This document shows positions 25,749 through 34,432 of a stretch of 64,000 nt of DNA, one piece after another. Where the stretch lies: assembly GCF_900115755.1 (NCBI RefSeq), contig NZ_FOXQ01000004.1, forward strand, positions 248,001 to 312,000, read 5' to 3'. Under the pieces are notes generated by a model. That model did no database searches. It was given only the letters and a program-made list of their open reading frames with translations, and was not told the origin of the DNA. The stretch's first letter is position 1. Every line of letters begins with the position of its first letter. Source of the DNA: Parafilimonas terrae. GTDB lineage: Bacteria > Bacteroidota > Bacteroidia > Chitinophagales > Chitinophagaceae. A program made the translations under genes and the position numbers.

Positions 25749-25971
25749 TTAAGAAGCTGTTTGCGTTAATAGTTGAAAAAAGTTTATGCGGATAAGTTCA
25801 TAAAAAGTGTAGTATTAATCATGAAAGTTGATGGAAAGTATTTATGTAAAAAATATTTCCTCCACCAACTTTCAGGGGCAAACAATAGAAGTTTACTTTG
25901 CTGTAAACGAAAATCAAAATGTGAATTAAGAGGAACTTTTTCAAATTTAATTAACCTGAACAGCTTCTTAG
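25749..25971. mobile_element. Fold-back / MITE-like element (223 bp)
   Basis: The ends are imperfect 22-base inverted repeats sharing TAAGAAGCTGTT (left 25749-25770, right 25950-25971), with TA at both outer edges. Inside, TGAAAGTTGATGG (25822-25834) pairs with CCACCAACTTTCA (25862-25874) with one mismatch, and AAAGTATTT with AAATATTT continues the stem. The whole could fold into one long hairpin. Short frames on both strands are by-products of the palindrome. It occupies most of the 388-base gap before the M13 peptidase gene. Confidence 0.6.
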
Positions 25972-26069
25972 CGTAACATTTCAACTAATCAACTAATCAA
26001 CTCAATCAACTTCTCTTTACCCGTAAGCGGTCATTTTTATTTCTCTTATTTTGCACAAAAATTTTTTAT

Positions 26070-28103
26070 ATGAAGCGATTAGGTGCACTCATTTTCTCCG
26101 CTGGTATCATTACCCTTACAAATACTGCAATGGCACAAACCACATCAAAGAATTTTAAGTTTATTAATCCTACCAATATGAATATGCAGGTAAAACCGGG
26201 CGATAATTTTTATTTATATGCAAACGGAAGCTGGATAAAAAATAACCCGGTCCCTTCTTCCAAAACACGCTGGGGCAGTTTTGATGAACTGCGCCAGGCA
26301 AGCTTAGACAGGCTGAAACTGCTTTGCGAAGAAGCGGCCAAAAACGCATCGAAAAATGATTTATACCAGCGTGTTGGCGATCTCTATGCAGCAGCAATGG
26401 ATAGCGCAGCTATTGAAAAATCAGGTTATACACCTATAAAACCTGAGTTGGAAAGATTAAATGCATTATCAACGCAGGAACAGGTGCTGAATGAAATTGC
26501 CACTTTGCGCACAAAAGGCGTTGGAGGTTTATTATATGGTTTTTCTGTTGGCCAGGATGATAAAAATGTGAATGAATATATTCCTGAATTAAGGCAGGGC
26601 GGCACTTCTTTGCCAGACCGTGATTATTATCTAAAAAATGATGCACGCAGTGAAAATATTCGCAATGAATATGTAAAGTATATAACAGATATGTTTAAGC
26701 TGGTGGGCGATGATGAAACCACAGCTCAACAAAAGGCTCAATATATTTTAAACCTCGAAACAGCATTGGCAAAAGCACAGTTAAGCCGTGTTGAAATGAG
26801 AGACCCTGTTAAAACATACAACAAATTTTCTGTTGATGATTTCAGTAAATTAACGTCCGGGCTGGATTGGAAAAACCTGTTTGCTTCGATGAAGGTAACC
26901 GGCGCCGACAGTTTGCTTTGCAATAATCCGGCCTTCTTTAAAACCATTAATTCTTTATTAACCGCTGTGCCGGTTAATGTTTGGAAAGCTTACCTGCAAT
27001 GGGCTGTTATTAAAAATTCAGCAGCATATTTAAGCAGCGATTTTGTAAACAGGCAGTTTCAGTTCAGCCAGGTATTAACCGGCCAGAAACAAATTACGCC
27101 ACGCTGGCAACGCATGAGTGCCTTGGTTGACCGCAATCTTGGTGAATTGCTTGGCCAGTTATATGTGCAGCAATATTTTAATGATGCCGCCAAACAGCGC
27201 ATGCTGGCACTGGTAAAGAATGTACAGCAAACTTTTGCAGACAGAATTAACCGGGTTGACTGGATGAGTGACAGCACAAAACAACAAGCCATTATAAAAC
27301 TAACAGCCATCGTAAACAAAATTGGTTTTCCAGATAAATGGGAAACATATCCAGGCGTTGTTATAAACAGGAATGATCTTATCGGCAGCCTGCGCAGTAT
27401 TGATGAATGGGCATATAATGATAATGTTAGCCGCATGGGCAAACCGGTTGATAAAACAAAATGGGGCATGACGCCGCCAACCATCAACGCTTATTATAAC
27501 CCGTCCAATAATGAAATTGCTTTCCCTGCAGGCATTTTACAGTTCCCGTTCTTTGATGAAAAAGCTGATGATGCCGTGAATTATGGTGGCATTGCCGCTG
27601 TTATTGGCCATGAATTAACACATGGTTTTGATGACCAGGGCAGGCAATATGCTGCAGATGGCAATTTAAAAGACTGGTGGACTGCTGCTGATGCAAAGAA
27701 ATTTACAGAACGTGCAGATAAGGTTGTTGACCAATACAATGCTTTTACTGTGAACGACAGCCTTCATGTGAACGGCAAACTTACGCTGGGTGAAAATCTT
27801 GCAGACCTTGGCGGGCTTAATATTGCTTATGAGGCTTTCAAAAAAACAGAAGAAGGCAAGAGCAATAAAAAGATTGATGGTTTTACACCCGACCAGCGTT
27901 TCTTCTTAAGCTGGGCGCAGGTTTGGAGATTAAACATCTTACCTGATTTTGCAGCACAACTGATATTAACCGATCCGCATTCACCAGGCATGTACCGTTG
28001 CAACGGGCCAGTAAGCAACATAGATGCCTGGTACACGGCCTTCGATGTGAAACCGGGAGATAAAATGTATAAGCCGGAAAACGAAAGAATTAAAGTGTGG
28101 TAA
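26070..28103 (+). CDS. M13 family zinc metallopeptidase (neprilysin/PepO-like)
   Basis: Exported zinc endopeptidase of 677 residues. Residues 1-22 form a signal peptide (hydrophobic core then TAMAQ). The N-terminal helical domain begins VKPGDNFYLYANGSWIKNNPVP, a family signature. The catalytic HELTH is at 514-518 (in VIGHELTHGFDDQG), the third zinc ligand in GENLADLGGL near 574, and the NAYY and C-terminal MYRCNGPVSN...W motif are in place. Normal length and intact frame. It probably acts in the periplasm on small peptides. A strong symmetrical terminator follows directly. Confidence 0.95.
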   Translation: MKRLGALIFSAGIITLTNTAMAQTTSKNFKFINPTNMNMQVKPGDNFYLYANGSWIKNNPVPSSKTRWGSFDELRQASLDRLKLLCEEAAKNASKNDLYQRVGDLYAAAMDSAAIEKSGYTPIKPELERLNALSTQEQVLNEIATLRTKGVGGLLYGFSVGQDDKNVNEYIPELRQGGTSLPDRDYYLKNDARSENIRNEYVKYITDMFKLVGDDETTAQQKAQYILNLETALAKAQLSRVEMRDPVKTYNKFSVDDFSKLTSGLDWKNLFASMKVTGADSLLCNNPAFFKTINSLLTAVPVNVWKAYLQWAVIKNSAAYLSSDFVNRQFQFSQVLTGQKQITPRWQRMSALVDRNLGELLGQLYVQQYFNDAAKQRMLALVKNVQQTFADRINRVDWMSDSTKQQAIIKLTAIVNKIGFPDKWETYPGVVINRNDLIGSLRSIDEWAYNDNVSRMGKPVDKTKWGMTPPTINAYYNPSNNEIAFPAGILQFPFFDEKADDAVNYGGIAAVIGHELTHGFDDQGRQYAADGNLKDWWTAADAKKFTERADKVVDQYNAFTVNDSLHVNGKLTLGENLADLGGLNIAYEAFKKTEEGKSNKKIDGFTPDQRFFLSWAQVWRLNILPDFAAQLILTDPHSPGMYRCNGPVSNIDAWYTAFDVKPGDKMYKPENERIKVW

Positions 28104-28104
28104 C

Positions 28105-28146
28105 ACTGATAAAAAAAGCAGCCCTGGAGCTGCTTTTTTTATCAGT
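28105..28146. terminator. Strong bidirectional terminator after the M13 peptidase
   Basis: Two perfect 18-base arms, ACTGATAAAAAAAGCAGC and its complement, enclose a CCTGGA loop. Seven T follow the GC core on either strand, so it works in both directions. The stem begins right after the stop codon. Confidence 0.9.
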
Positions 28147-28276
28147 AAATATTAGCCCGGATAGCAAAGAAAATTTATTTTTAACTACATAAAACCGTAT
28201 TGCAAACCGGTAAAAAAATATCTTCATTATATTTTATAATCAATGAAATATTCTTATAAAAAATAAAACTATACTA

Positions 28277-29110
28277 ATGAAAAACATTCTTATCCCAACT
28301 GATTTTTCTGATGCTTCCTATCATACAATATCTTACGGAATTGCATTGTCAAAATCATTAAATGCTGAAAAGATTATTATATACAATGCTTATCAGCCTT
28401 ATATTTCAGAGGACCCCGAATTCAAGCCGGTGCTGTTAAATGAAATAGATATGTATAAAGAGGTGAGTGAACAGGCCATGCAAAAATTAAAGGATACATT
28501 CCGGGAAAAAATTTCTCCCGGTACACAATTAATTTGTGAAGTGGATTATAACGTTGTTGAAGGCGGCATTATAGATGTAAGTGAAAAGTATAATGCCGAT
28601 CTTATTGTTATGAATGTAAGCTCAACGGGTGCACTGGAAAATCTTCTGTTTGGAAGCACTGCAGTAAGTTTATCAAAGCATAGTAAAATACCGGTGCTCA
28701 TTGTTCCTGCTGAAGCAAAATTCACAAAGCTGGATAAGATATTACTGGCCATTGATCTTAAAAATACAAAAACAACTGCGCCTGTCGATCATATTAAAAA
28801 GATACTGGACATTACCAACGCGAAATTAGATGCGCTGCATGTTTTGGTTCGCGAAAAGGATACGGATAATGTGAAAGAAGAAGAGATTGAATTTCTAAAA
28901 ACAAATTTCGCAGGGTATAACACGGAATATTATATTGAGCAGGCGCATAGCCTTACAGAAGGCATAAATGATTTTGCCGGCAAACATCAATCAGATGTTA
29001 TAATAATGATACCCAAAAAACGCGGGTGGCTGGAAAGCATTTTCAGGCGCAGCGAAAGCAAAGCCGTAGTGTTTCATAGCCATATTCCCGTGCTGGCTAT
29101 TCGTGAATGA
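28277..29110 (+). CDS. Universal stress protein, two UspA domains
   Basis: A 277-residue tandem UspA protein. Domain 1 begins MKNILIPTDFSDASYHTISYGIALSKS and carries the ATP-loop-like GSTAVSLSKHSKIPVLIVP near 127-145. Domain 2 starts at KLDKILLAIDLKNTK (about 151) and ends HSHIPVLAI; its nucleotide loop G-x2-G-x9-G is less clear. Such proteins respond to starvation, oxidants or low oxygen. The aldehyde dehydrogenase gene starts 16 bases downstream, suggesting a two-gene operon. Confidence 0.92.
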   Translation: MKNILIPTDFSDASYHTISYGIALSKSLNAEKIIIYNAYQPYISEDPEFKPVLLNEIDMYKEVSEQAMQKLKDTFREKISPGTQLICEVDYNVVEGGIIDVSEKYNADLIVMNVSSTGALENLLFGSTAVSLSKHSKIPVLIVPAEAKFTKLDKILLAIDLKNTKTTAPVDHIKKILDITNAKLDALHVLVREKDTDNVKEEEIEFLKTNFAGYNTEYYIEQAHSLTEGINDFAGKHQSDVIIMIPKKRGWLESIFRRSESKAVVFHSHIPVLAIRE

Positions 29111-29126
29111 TCATCAATTTCATTAA

Positions 29127-30521
29127 ATGCCCGAAATATTAAACAATACAAAGCTGAAAGACAGGTTAGAGGCCATAAAAAGTTTTTATAACAGTGGTGT
29201 CACGAAAACTTATCCATTCAGGAAACAGCAGCTATTAAAACTTAAAAAAACTATTCTTGAGCACGAGGAAGAATTATATAAGTGCTTATATATCGATCTT
29301 AAAAAAAATAAAGAAGAGACCTGGGTTACAGAAATTGGTTTTGTAATAGCAGAAATAAACGCAGCACTAAAAAACCTGCATAAATGGATGCGCAAAGAAA
29401 AAGTGCCAACCAATCTTGTTAACCTTCCATCAGCGAGTTATATTATTCCGGAACCTCTCGGTGTTGTATTAATTATAGGCCCGTGGAATTATCCTTTGCA
29501 GCTTTTGTTTTCACCGCTTATTGGCGCGATTGCCGCAGGTAATTGCATTGTATTAAAACCAAGTGAATTGGCGCCTGCAACAGCATCAGTTATGAAAAAA
29601 ATAATTGAAGCCTGCTTTCCTGCGCAATACGTTTTTTATATAGAAGGCGATGGCTCTGTTGTGGTGCCGCAATTAATGCAGGAATTTATATTTGATCATG
29701 TTTTTTTTACAGGCAGTACGATTACGGGCAAAGCTGTTTATAAGCTTGCGGCTGAAAATTTAGTGCCGGTAACATTAGAGCTTGGCGGCAAGTCGCCCTG
29801 TATTATAGAAAGCGATGCAGATATAAAGGTTGCAGCCAAACGTATTGCTGTTACAAAATTTTCTAATGCCGGGCAAATGTGCGTGGCGCCCGATTATTTG
29901 CTACTCCACGAAAGCATTAAAGAACCATTTTTAAAAACGCTTATTAACACGATTGAAAAGTTTTATACAACAGACGCATCAGGCAGTGAAGATTATGGAA
30001 AAATCATCAATGAAAAACAGTTTAACCGCTTAATAAAATACTTTGAAGAAGGAAAAATTATTTACGGCGGAAATCATGATAAAGAAAATCTATTTGTTCA
30101 GCCAACCATTATAGAACATATCGATACCAATGATGCTTTAATGCAGGATGAAATATTCGGGCCCATTCTTCCTGTAATTACTTTCAGCAATAATGAAGAA
30201 GCAAAAGCCATCATTCAGAATAATACAAATCCGCTGGCTTTTTACGTGTTCACATCCTCTAAGCAGAAAGAAAATTACTGGCTTGAAAACATTGCATTTG
30301 GCGGCGGCTGTATTAACAATACAAGCTGGCACTTAACCAACCACAACCTTCCTTTTGGCGGCAGGGGTAAAAGCGGTATGGGAAAATATCATGGTAAATA
30401 TTCTTTTGACACTTTCAGCCATTTTAAAGCTGTAATGAAAACGCCAACATGGTTCGACCCTTCATTGCGTTATCCTCCTTTTAAAGGCAAGTTGAATTTG
30501 TTTAAAAAAATAATTCGCTGA
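29127..30521 (+). CDS. Aldehyde dehydrogenase family protein
   Basis: NAD(P)-dependent aldehyde dehydrogenase of 464 residues, of the shorter class-3-like group that oxidises fatty or aromatic aldehydes. Key motifs are IGPWNYPLQLLFSPLIGAIAAGN (cofactor site near 115), FTGSTITGKAV, the general base Glu in LELGGKSPC (near 218), the catalytic Cys in NAGQMCVAPDY (near 252), and EIFGPILPV. The ending (TPTWFDPSLRYPP-F) is typical of the group, whose C-terminus can contact membranes. It likely shares a transcript with the upstream universal stress gene. Its stop codon touches the stop of the convergent glycosyltransferase gene with no base between. Confidence 0.93.
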   Translation: MPEILNNTKLKDRLEAIKSFYNSGVTKTYPFRKQQLLKLKKTILEHEEELYKCLYIDLKKNKEETWVTEIGFVIAEINAALKNLHKWMRKEKVPTNLVNLPSASYIIPEPLGVVLIIGPWNYPLQLLFSPLIGAIAAGNCIVLKPSELAPATASVMKKIIEACFPAQYVFYIEGDGSVVVPQLMQEFIFDHVFFTGSTITGKAVYKLAAENLVPVTLELGGKSPCIIESDADIKVAAKRIAVTKFSNAGQMCVAPDYLLLHESIKEPFLKTLINTIEKFYTTDASGSEDYGKIINEKQFNRLIKYFEEGKIIYGGNHDKENLFVQPTIIEHIDTNDALMQDEIFGPILPVITFSNNEEAKAIIQNNTNPLAFYVFTSSKQKENYWLENIAFGGGCINNTSWHLTNHNLPFGGRGKSGMGKYHGKYSFDTFSHFKAVMKTPTWFDPSLRYPPFKGKLNLFKKIIR

Positions 30522-31607
30522 TTACAACCTCTTAACAAAATCGTTTAGCACTTCTTTGTATTGCCCGGCATTTATTTCAGGCAGCTTATAATTGAATGAA
30601 ACTGCTTCTCTAAGCTGCATTTCAAAATCATCTTCCTGGTTAAAGGTATAACACCATTTTTGTGCAAATAAATGTTGTGCAAGATATTCCTGCTCGGTTT
30701 GGCCGGGCGTAGGAATAAAAACCGCTTTCTTTTGAAGCGATAAAACTTCCATCACTGTTGTATAACCACAGCGGCTTATTACAAACTCACTCTGTGCAAT
30801 GGCAGCCTGCATTTCTTCAGTGTTCAAATGGTTGAAGATGGCGCAATTGGGTGATATAAAATTCTCCTCGTTTTCGCCGGGCAGCCCGCGAACAATAATA
30901 AATTTATCAGGCATTTTGGATGCCAGCTCAAAAATTTTCTTTTCAAAAATTGATCTTTGTGGTTCAGGCCCTGAAATAATTGCAATCCATTTATAGTTTA
31001 ATATTGTTGTATCCATTTTTTTTAATCTCGAAAGCGGGCCAATATATTTTGAAGGAATAGCAGGTAATTTTTGTGGATGTGAGAGCGCACCTGCAATATT
31101 TAACGTTCCGTTTAAATCAGGTATCCAGCATTCATTAAAACGGTTAATGAAACGGTAATTATACTGCTGCAGCATCCTGTCAAGCCATGTAATATTCGTT
31201 TGTATGCAAAGCTGGTGGGTTATAAAAACACTGGTTGTTGCTGTTGTGTAAAACCCATAACGGTTATCTGAAATAACAGCATCAAAACCATATTTGTGAT
31301 GTGCTTCATGCAGCCAATTACGTTCAAACCTTATTATTTTTAAAATTTTAGGGATTTGCAATAAAATTTTAATGACTAAATAACGTTTGTTTTTTGAATA
31401 AGAAATTTCATATCCGGGCAGGTGTAAGAACATAATTCCGGGAAACTCGTTCTCTAATAATTTTTTTATTTTTCCTGATGCAGCAATAGTAACAGCACAC
31501 CCGAGTTTCTGCAAAAATCTAATGAGAACAATGCACCTGGTTGCATGGCCAAGGCCCCAATCAAGCGGCGCAATTAAAATTTTTTTTATGTGCAGATCTT
31601 TGTTCAA
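30522..31607 (-). CDS. Glycosyltransferase, GT28/MGT-like (MurG-type fold)
   Basis: Predicted nucleotide-sugar transferase of 361 residues. The N-terminus KKILIAPLDWGLGHATRC is the hallmark of a Bacteroidota group with a GT-B fold; the C-terminal donor domain holds FVISRCGYTTVMEVLSLQKKAVFIPTPGQTEQEYLA. I put the start at TTG (complement at 31605-31607), since the frame upstream to 31745 adds a non-family tail that overlaps a small lipoprotein gene on the other strand. A later start nearer KKILIAP is also possible. Acceptor unknown. Confidence 0.82.
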   Translation of the reverse strand: MNKDLHIKKILIAPLDWGLGHATRCIVLIRFLQKLGCAVTIAASGKIKKLLENEFPGIMFLHLPGYEISYSKNKRYLVIKILLQIPKILKIIRFERNWLHEAHHKYGFDAVISDNRYGFYTTATTSVFITHQLCIQTNITWLDRMLQQYNYRFINRFNECWIPDLNGTLNIAGALSHPQKLPAIPSKYIGPLSRLKKMDTTILNYKWIAIISGPEPQRSIFEKKIFELASKMPDKFIIVRGLPGENEENFISPNCAIFNHLNTEEMQAAIAQSEFVISRCGYTTVMEVLSLQKKAVFIPTPGQTEQEYLAQHLFAQKWCYTFNQEDDFEMQLREAVSFNYKLPEINAGQYKEVLNDFVKRL

Positions 31608-31659
31608 AAAAAAATTGTTGGTTTGCTTAAAAACTGTGTAATTTAGAAATTGCAAAATA

Positions 31660-31782
31660 ATGAAGAGGGAATATAAACTGGGTTTTTTTGTTATGATGTT
31701 AACGATTGTATTTGCTTTATCTTGCAGCCCAAGCAGCCGTACCAAATGTGGTTGCCCTCCCGTAAGACGAAGTGTTGGGTAA
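31660..31782 (+). CDS. Tiny predicted lipoprotein (40 aa)
   Basis: A 40-residue frame from ATG 31660 to TAA 31780. After MKREYKLGFF it has a hydrophobic stretch VMMLTIVFALSC ending in a lipobox (ALSC; Cys near 22), then a short Cys- and Arg-containing tail (KCGCPPVRR). This design, signal plus lipobox plus a tail of under 20 residues, is what I would expect of a small Bacteroidota lipoprotein. It stands divergent to the glycosyltransferase and 32 bases before the next small gene, so they probably share a promoter. TTTG at 31622 and TAATTTAG at 31639 are weak candidate promoter boxes. Confidence 0.6.
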   Translation: MKREYKLGFFVMMLTIVFALSCSPSSRTKCGCPPVRRSVG

Positions 31783-31814
31783 AAAAATTTTTAAAATGTA
31801 AACTCAGGTAAACT

Positions 31815-32063
31815 ATGAACCCCCGCAATAGAGACCTGCTAGTACTTACAAAAAAAGAAAAATTAAATCAGCAAGAGCTTGAGCAGGAAATTGCGCTTTT
31901 GAATGATTTATTTTTCCGGGTAGAAAGCTCGGAGGCTTATTTTATTGCCAATGAAGTGATCGATGTAAATCGTTATAAACTGATTACAAAACTTCATAAG
32001 GTGAAGCAAATTTTAAAAGAGCAGAATCATAAGCCTTTTGTATTTATCAGCAATAAAAATTAG
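31815..32063 (+). CDS. Small conserved-looking hypothetical protein
   Basis: An 82-residue, helix-rich protein with no family I can name. Residues 12-40 (TKKEKLNQQELEQEIALLND) look like an alpha-helical hairpin, and the region after it is Lys-rich (RYKLITKLHKVKQILKEQ). There is no signal peptide or transmembrane segment. It lies 32 bases after the tiny lipoprotein and is convergent with the aminotransferase gene. Confidence 0.6.
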   Translation: MNPRNRDLLVLTKKEKLNQQELEQEIALLNDLFFRVESSEAYFIANEVIDVNRYKLITKLHKVKQILKEQNHKPFVFISNKN

Positions 32064-32088
32064 AAACTATCCATTCTTTTCAATAAAT

Positions 32089-33345
32089 CTATTCCAGCCT
32101 TAGCAGTGCTTGTTTCAGTTCAGCCAAAAAAGGTTCTATATCTTCTATTTTGCAGGTGCCAATACTTAGCCTGTACCAGGGAGAATCGGCGGCCGCCCCA
32201 AAAGCATAAAACGGAACCACGGCAAGTTTGGCTTTCCCTAATAAATATTCCGTTACGTCTGCCTGTGTTTTCAATACACCTTCTGTTGTTTTCCTGCCTG
32301 CAAGATCAAATTTTACCGTTAAATAAATGGCAGCCTGCGGCGCTATAACATCAACATTAAAGCCCTCATTCTTTAAAGTAATCAATCCTTCATAAATTTT
32401 TCTCAGCCTTAATTCCAGTTGTGCTTTAAAGCTGCTGAAATGCTGCTGCACTAAATTCTTTTGTGGCAAATATTTCGCCGTGGCATGTTGCTCGGCCATA
32501 GGCGCCCATGCACCGATATGGCTTAAAAAAGCTTTCATCTTGGCAAGCACCGCAACAGGGCCAAACGCCCAGCCAACGCGAACACCTGTTGCTGCAAAGG
32601 CTTTTGAAATCCCATCAATAAATATAGTATAGGCACGCATTTCCGGGTACAACGTCACCGGGTTATAATGCTTAATATCACCATAGGTGAGTGTCCAATA
32701 CATCTGGTCAAACATTAAATACAGCTTCTTTTCATCAGCGCCTCTCCTTTTATTTTCTTCAACAATAAGCCGGCATATTTCCGAAAGCGATTCTTTTGTA
32801 AGCGTTGTGCCAGTGGGGTTTTGCGGCGTGCATAAACAAACCAGCGCAGCATCTTTAATATGAGGAGCAATGTCTTCAGCAGTGGGCATAAAATTATTTT
32901 CCGGCGTGGCTTCAATCACGCAATGCCGGCCTTTATGCAGGTTAGTATAATGGTTATTATTCCAGGAAGGCGCAGCGTAAATAACCTTATCTCCTTCATC
33001 AACCACTGTTTTAAATACAGTATAGATCAACGGCCTGCCACCGGAAGCAATCAATACTTCCGAAGCTGCATAATCAAGCTGGCCCCATTCTTTCAGAAAG
33101 ATGGAAACAGCTTCACGCAGTTCAATAATGCCATCTGCCGGCGGATAATTAGTATAATGATTTTTGTAAGATTCGATGATAAGTTCTTCCAGCGGCTTAG
33201 GTATTGGAAAAACGGCAGGATCAAAATCGCCTATCGTAAAATTGAAAATTTTTTCTCCCTTTCTTTTGCGTTCATTTATTTCGTTTCCAAGGCGAACAAT
33301 TTCACTGCCTATCATATTTTCTGCAAGCCTGCTTAATTTTTCCAT
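32089..33345 (-). CDS. PLP-dependent aminotransferase, class I/II
   Basis: Aspartate-aminotransferase-fold enzyme of 418 residues. Present are the substrate loop NFTIGDFDP, NYPPADGIIELREA, the cofactor residues CTPQNPTGT (Asn near 177) and MFDQMYWTL (Asp 213), the PLP-binding Lys248 in DGISKAFAATGVRVGW, and the C-terminal RLSIGT (Arg that holds the substrate carboxylate). Substrate is not certain; aspartate or aromatic amino acids are likely. No signal peptide. It is convergent with the small gene ending at 32063 and stands alone. Confidence 0.92.
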   Translation of the reverse strand: MEKLSRLAENMIGSEIVRLGNEINERKRKGEKIFNFTIGDFDPAVFPIPKPLEELIIESYKNHYTNYPPADGIIELREAVSIFLKEWGQLDYAASEVLIASGGRPLIYTVFKTVVDEGDKVIYAAPSWNNNHYTNLHKGRHCVIEATPENNFMPTAEDIAPHIKDAALVCLCTPQNPTGTTLTKESLSEICRLIVEENKRRGADEKKLYLMFDQMYWTLTYGDIKHYNPVTLYPEMRAYTIFIDGISKAFAATGVRVGWAFGPVAVLAKMKAFLSHIGAWAPMAEQHATAKYLPQKNLVQQHFSSFKAQLELRLRKIYEGLITLKNEGFNVDVIAPQAAIYLTVKFDLAGRKTTEGVLKTQADVTEYLLGKAKLAVVPFYAFGAAADSPWYRLSIGTCKIEDIEPFLAELKQALLRLE

Positions 33346-33483
33346 TATGCAAAAATAAGGTTTGAAAAAAAAGTGGCCTGACTGCGTAAATTTTCACGCT
33401 CTGAAATAAGTAAGGATTGATCATTTGCGGGCACATTTTGGCATTGCGAACCTACTCACCATTCACTACACACAACTCATCTA

Positions 33484-34284
33484 TTAATTGGAAGATTGCT
33501 TTTCCTTCGCTGCCATTTTTTGTTTAAACTGTTCAATGGCAATTTTACTAAAGTCACTTAAAATAAGCCTGCCGCTGATGGCAGCGCGTTCATGCAAGAA
33601 TTCGTCCCAATGTTCTGTGCCTTTCCAGAAACCTTTTTTCAGCACCGCCACAGCCTGGGGATTGGCATGTGTGAGAAAGGTAGATAGCTTTAATACCGCT
33701 TCATCCAAACTTGCTATATCAGGATGCAGCTCTGCATATAAATTTCTTCGCTTTGCCCAGTCGCAACTGCGCCATGATATGGCATCAATTGCTAACTGGC
33801 TAAAAGCCGACATATTTATTTTCCGTTCAATAATGGGTCCCACCACAAATGGCCCAATACCGATGGCAAGCTCACTCAACTTTACGTCGGCGCCCGAAAC
33901 CGCAATAGCATAATCGCAGGCCGCAACCAAACCAACGCCTCCGCCAATGCATTTGCCATGAACCCTTGCAATAACTATTTTAGGGCACTTGCGCATGGCA
34001 TTAATGATATTTGCAAAGCCACTGAAAAAATGAGTGCCCTCGGCTTCTGTTTTAATGGCAGCAAGCTCATTAAAAGAAGCGCCTGAACAAAATATATTGC
34101 TGCCGGCACTGCGTATCACAATCACTTTACAGTCATCATCATGGCCGGCAATATGAATGGATTTGGCAAGTTCATCTAAAATTTTATATGGAAGGGAATT
34201 GCCTTGCGGATGAAAAAACTCTATAGTTGTAATGCCCCGGTGCGTTTCGGTTTTTACATAACCTTCCTGTATTTCGTGTATCAT
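33484..34284 (-). CDS. Enoyl-CoA hydratase/isomerase family protein
   Basis: Crotonase-fold enzyme of 266 residues acting on CoA thioesters. Characteristic segments are IEFFHPQGNSLP, IRSAGSNIFCSGASFNEL (oxyanion hole), VIARVHGKCIGGGVGLVAACDYAIA and KLSELAIGIGPFVVGP. The second acidic catalytic residue usual in true hydratases is not obvious (ELAIGIGPF in place of E-x3-G), so the reaction is uncertain; branched-chain degradation (methylglutaconyl-CoA type) is one possibility. It is separated from tldE by a terminator and probably has its own promoter. Confidence 0.85.
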   Translation of the reverse strand: MIHEIQEGYVKTETHRGITTIEFFHPQGNSLPYKILDELAKSIHIAGHDDDCKVIVIRSAGSNIFCSGASFNELAAIKTEAEGTHFFSGFANIINAMRKCPKIVIARVHGKCIGGGVGLVAACDYAIAVSGADVKLSELAIGIGPFVVGPIIERKINMSAFSQLAIDAISWRSCDWAKRRNLYAELHPDIASLDEAVLKLSTFLTHANPQAVAVLKKGFWKGTEHWDEFLHERAAISGRLILSDFSKIAIEQFKQKMAAKEKQSSN

Positions 34285-34381
34285 AATGGCAATAATTTAA
34301 AGTAGTAAAGTAAGAAAAAATACTATACGCAAGTGTTATTAATTAAAGATGAAACGTAAAACTTCATGCTTTGCCGCCAAC

Positions 34382-34411
34382 AAAAAAGCCGCAAAAATTT
34401 TGCAGCTTTTT
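34382..34411 (-). terminator. Terminator after the tldE-like gene
   Basis: AAAAAAGC-C-GCAAAA and TTTTGC-A-GCTTTTT form a long stem with one C-A mismatch, with T-runs on both strands. It lies 21 bases past the tldE stop on the minus strand and can serve that transcript. Confidence 0.75.
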
Positions 34412-34432
34412 ATGTTGAAAAATGAATTGAAA

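Noticed and set aside
25773-25984. Two overlapping short frames on opposite strands
   Set aside because: They are mirror products of the fold-back element; no family resemblance.
31608-31745. Longer N-terminus for the glycosyltransferase
   Set aside because: The family start is KKILIAPLDWGLGH; the extension overlaps a better small lipoprotein gene on the plus strand.
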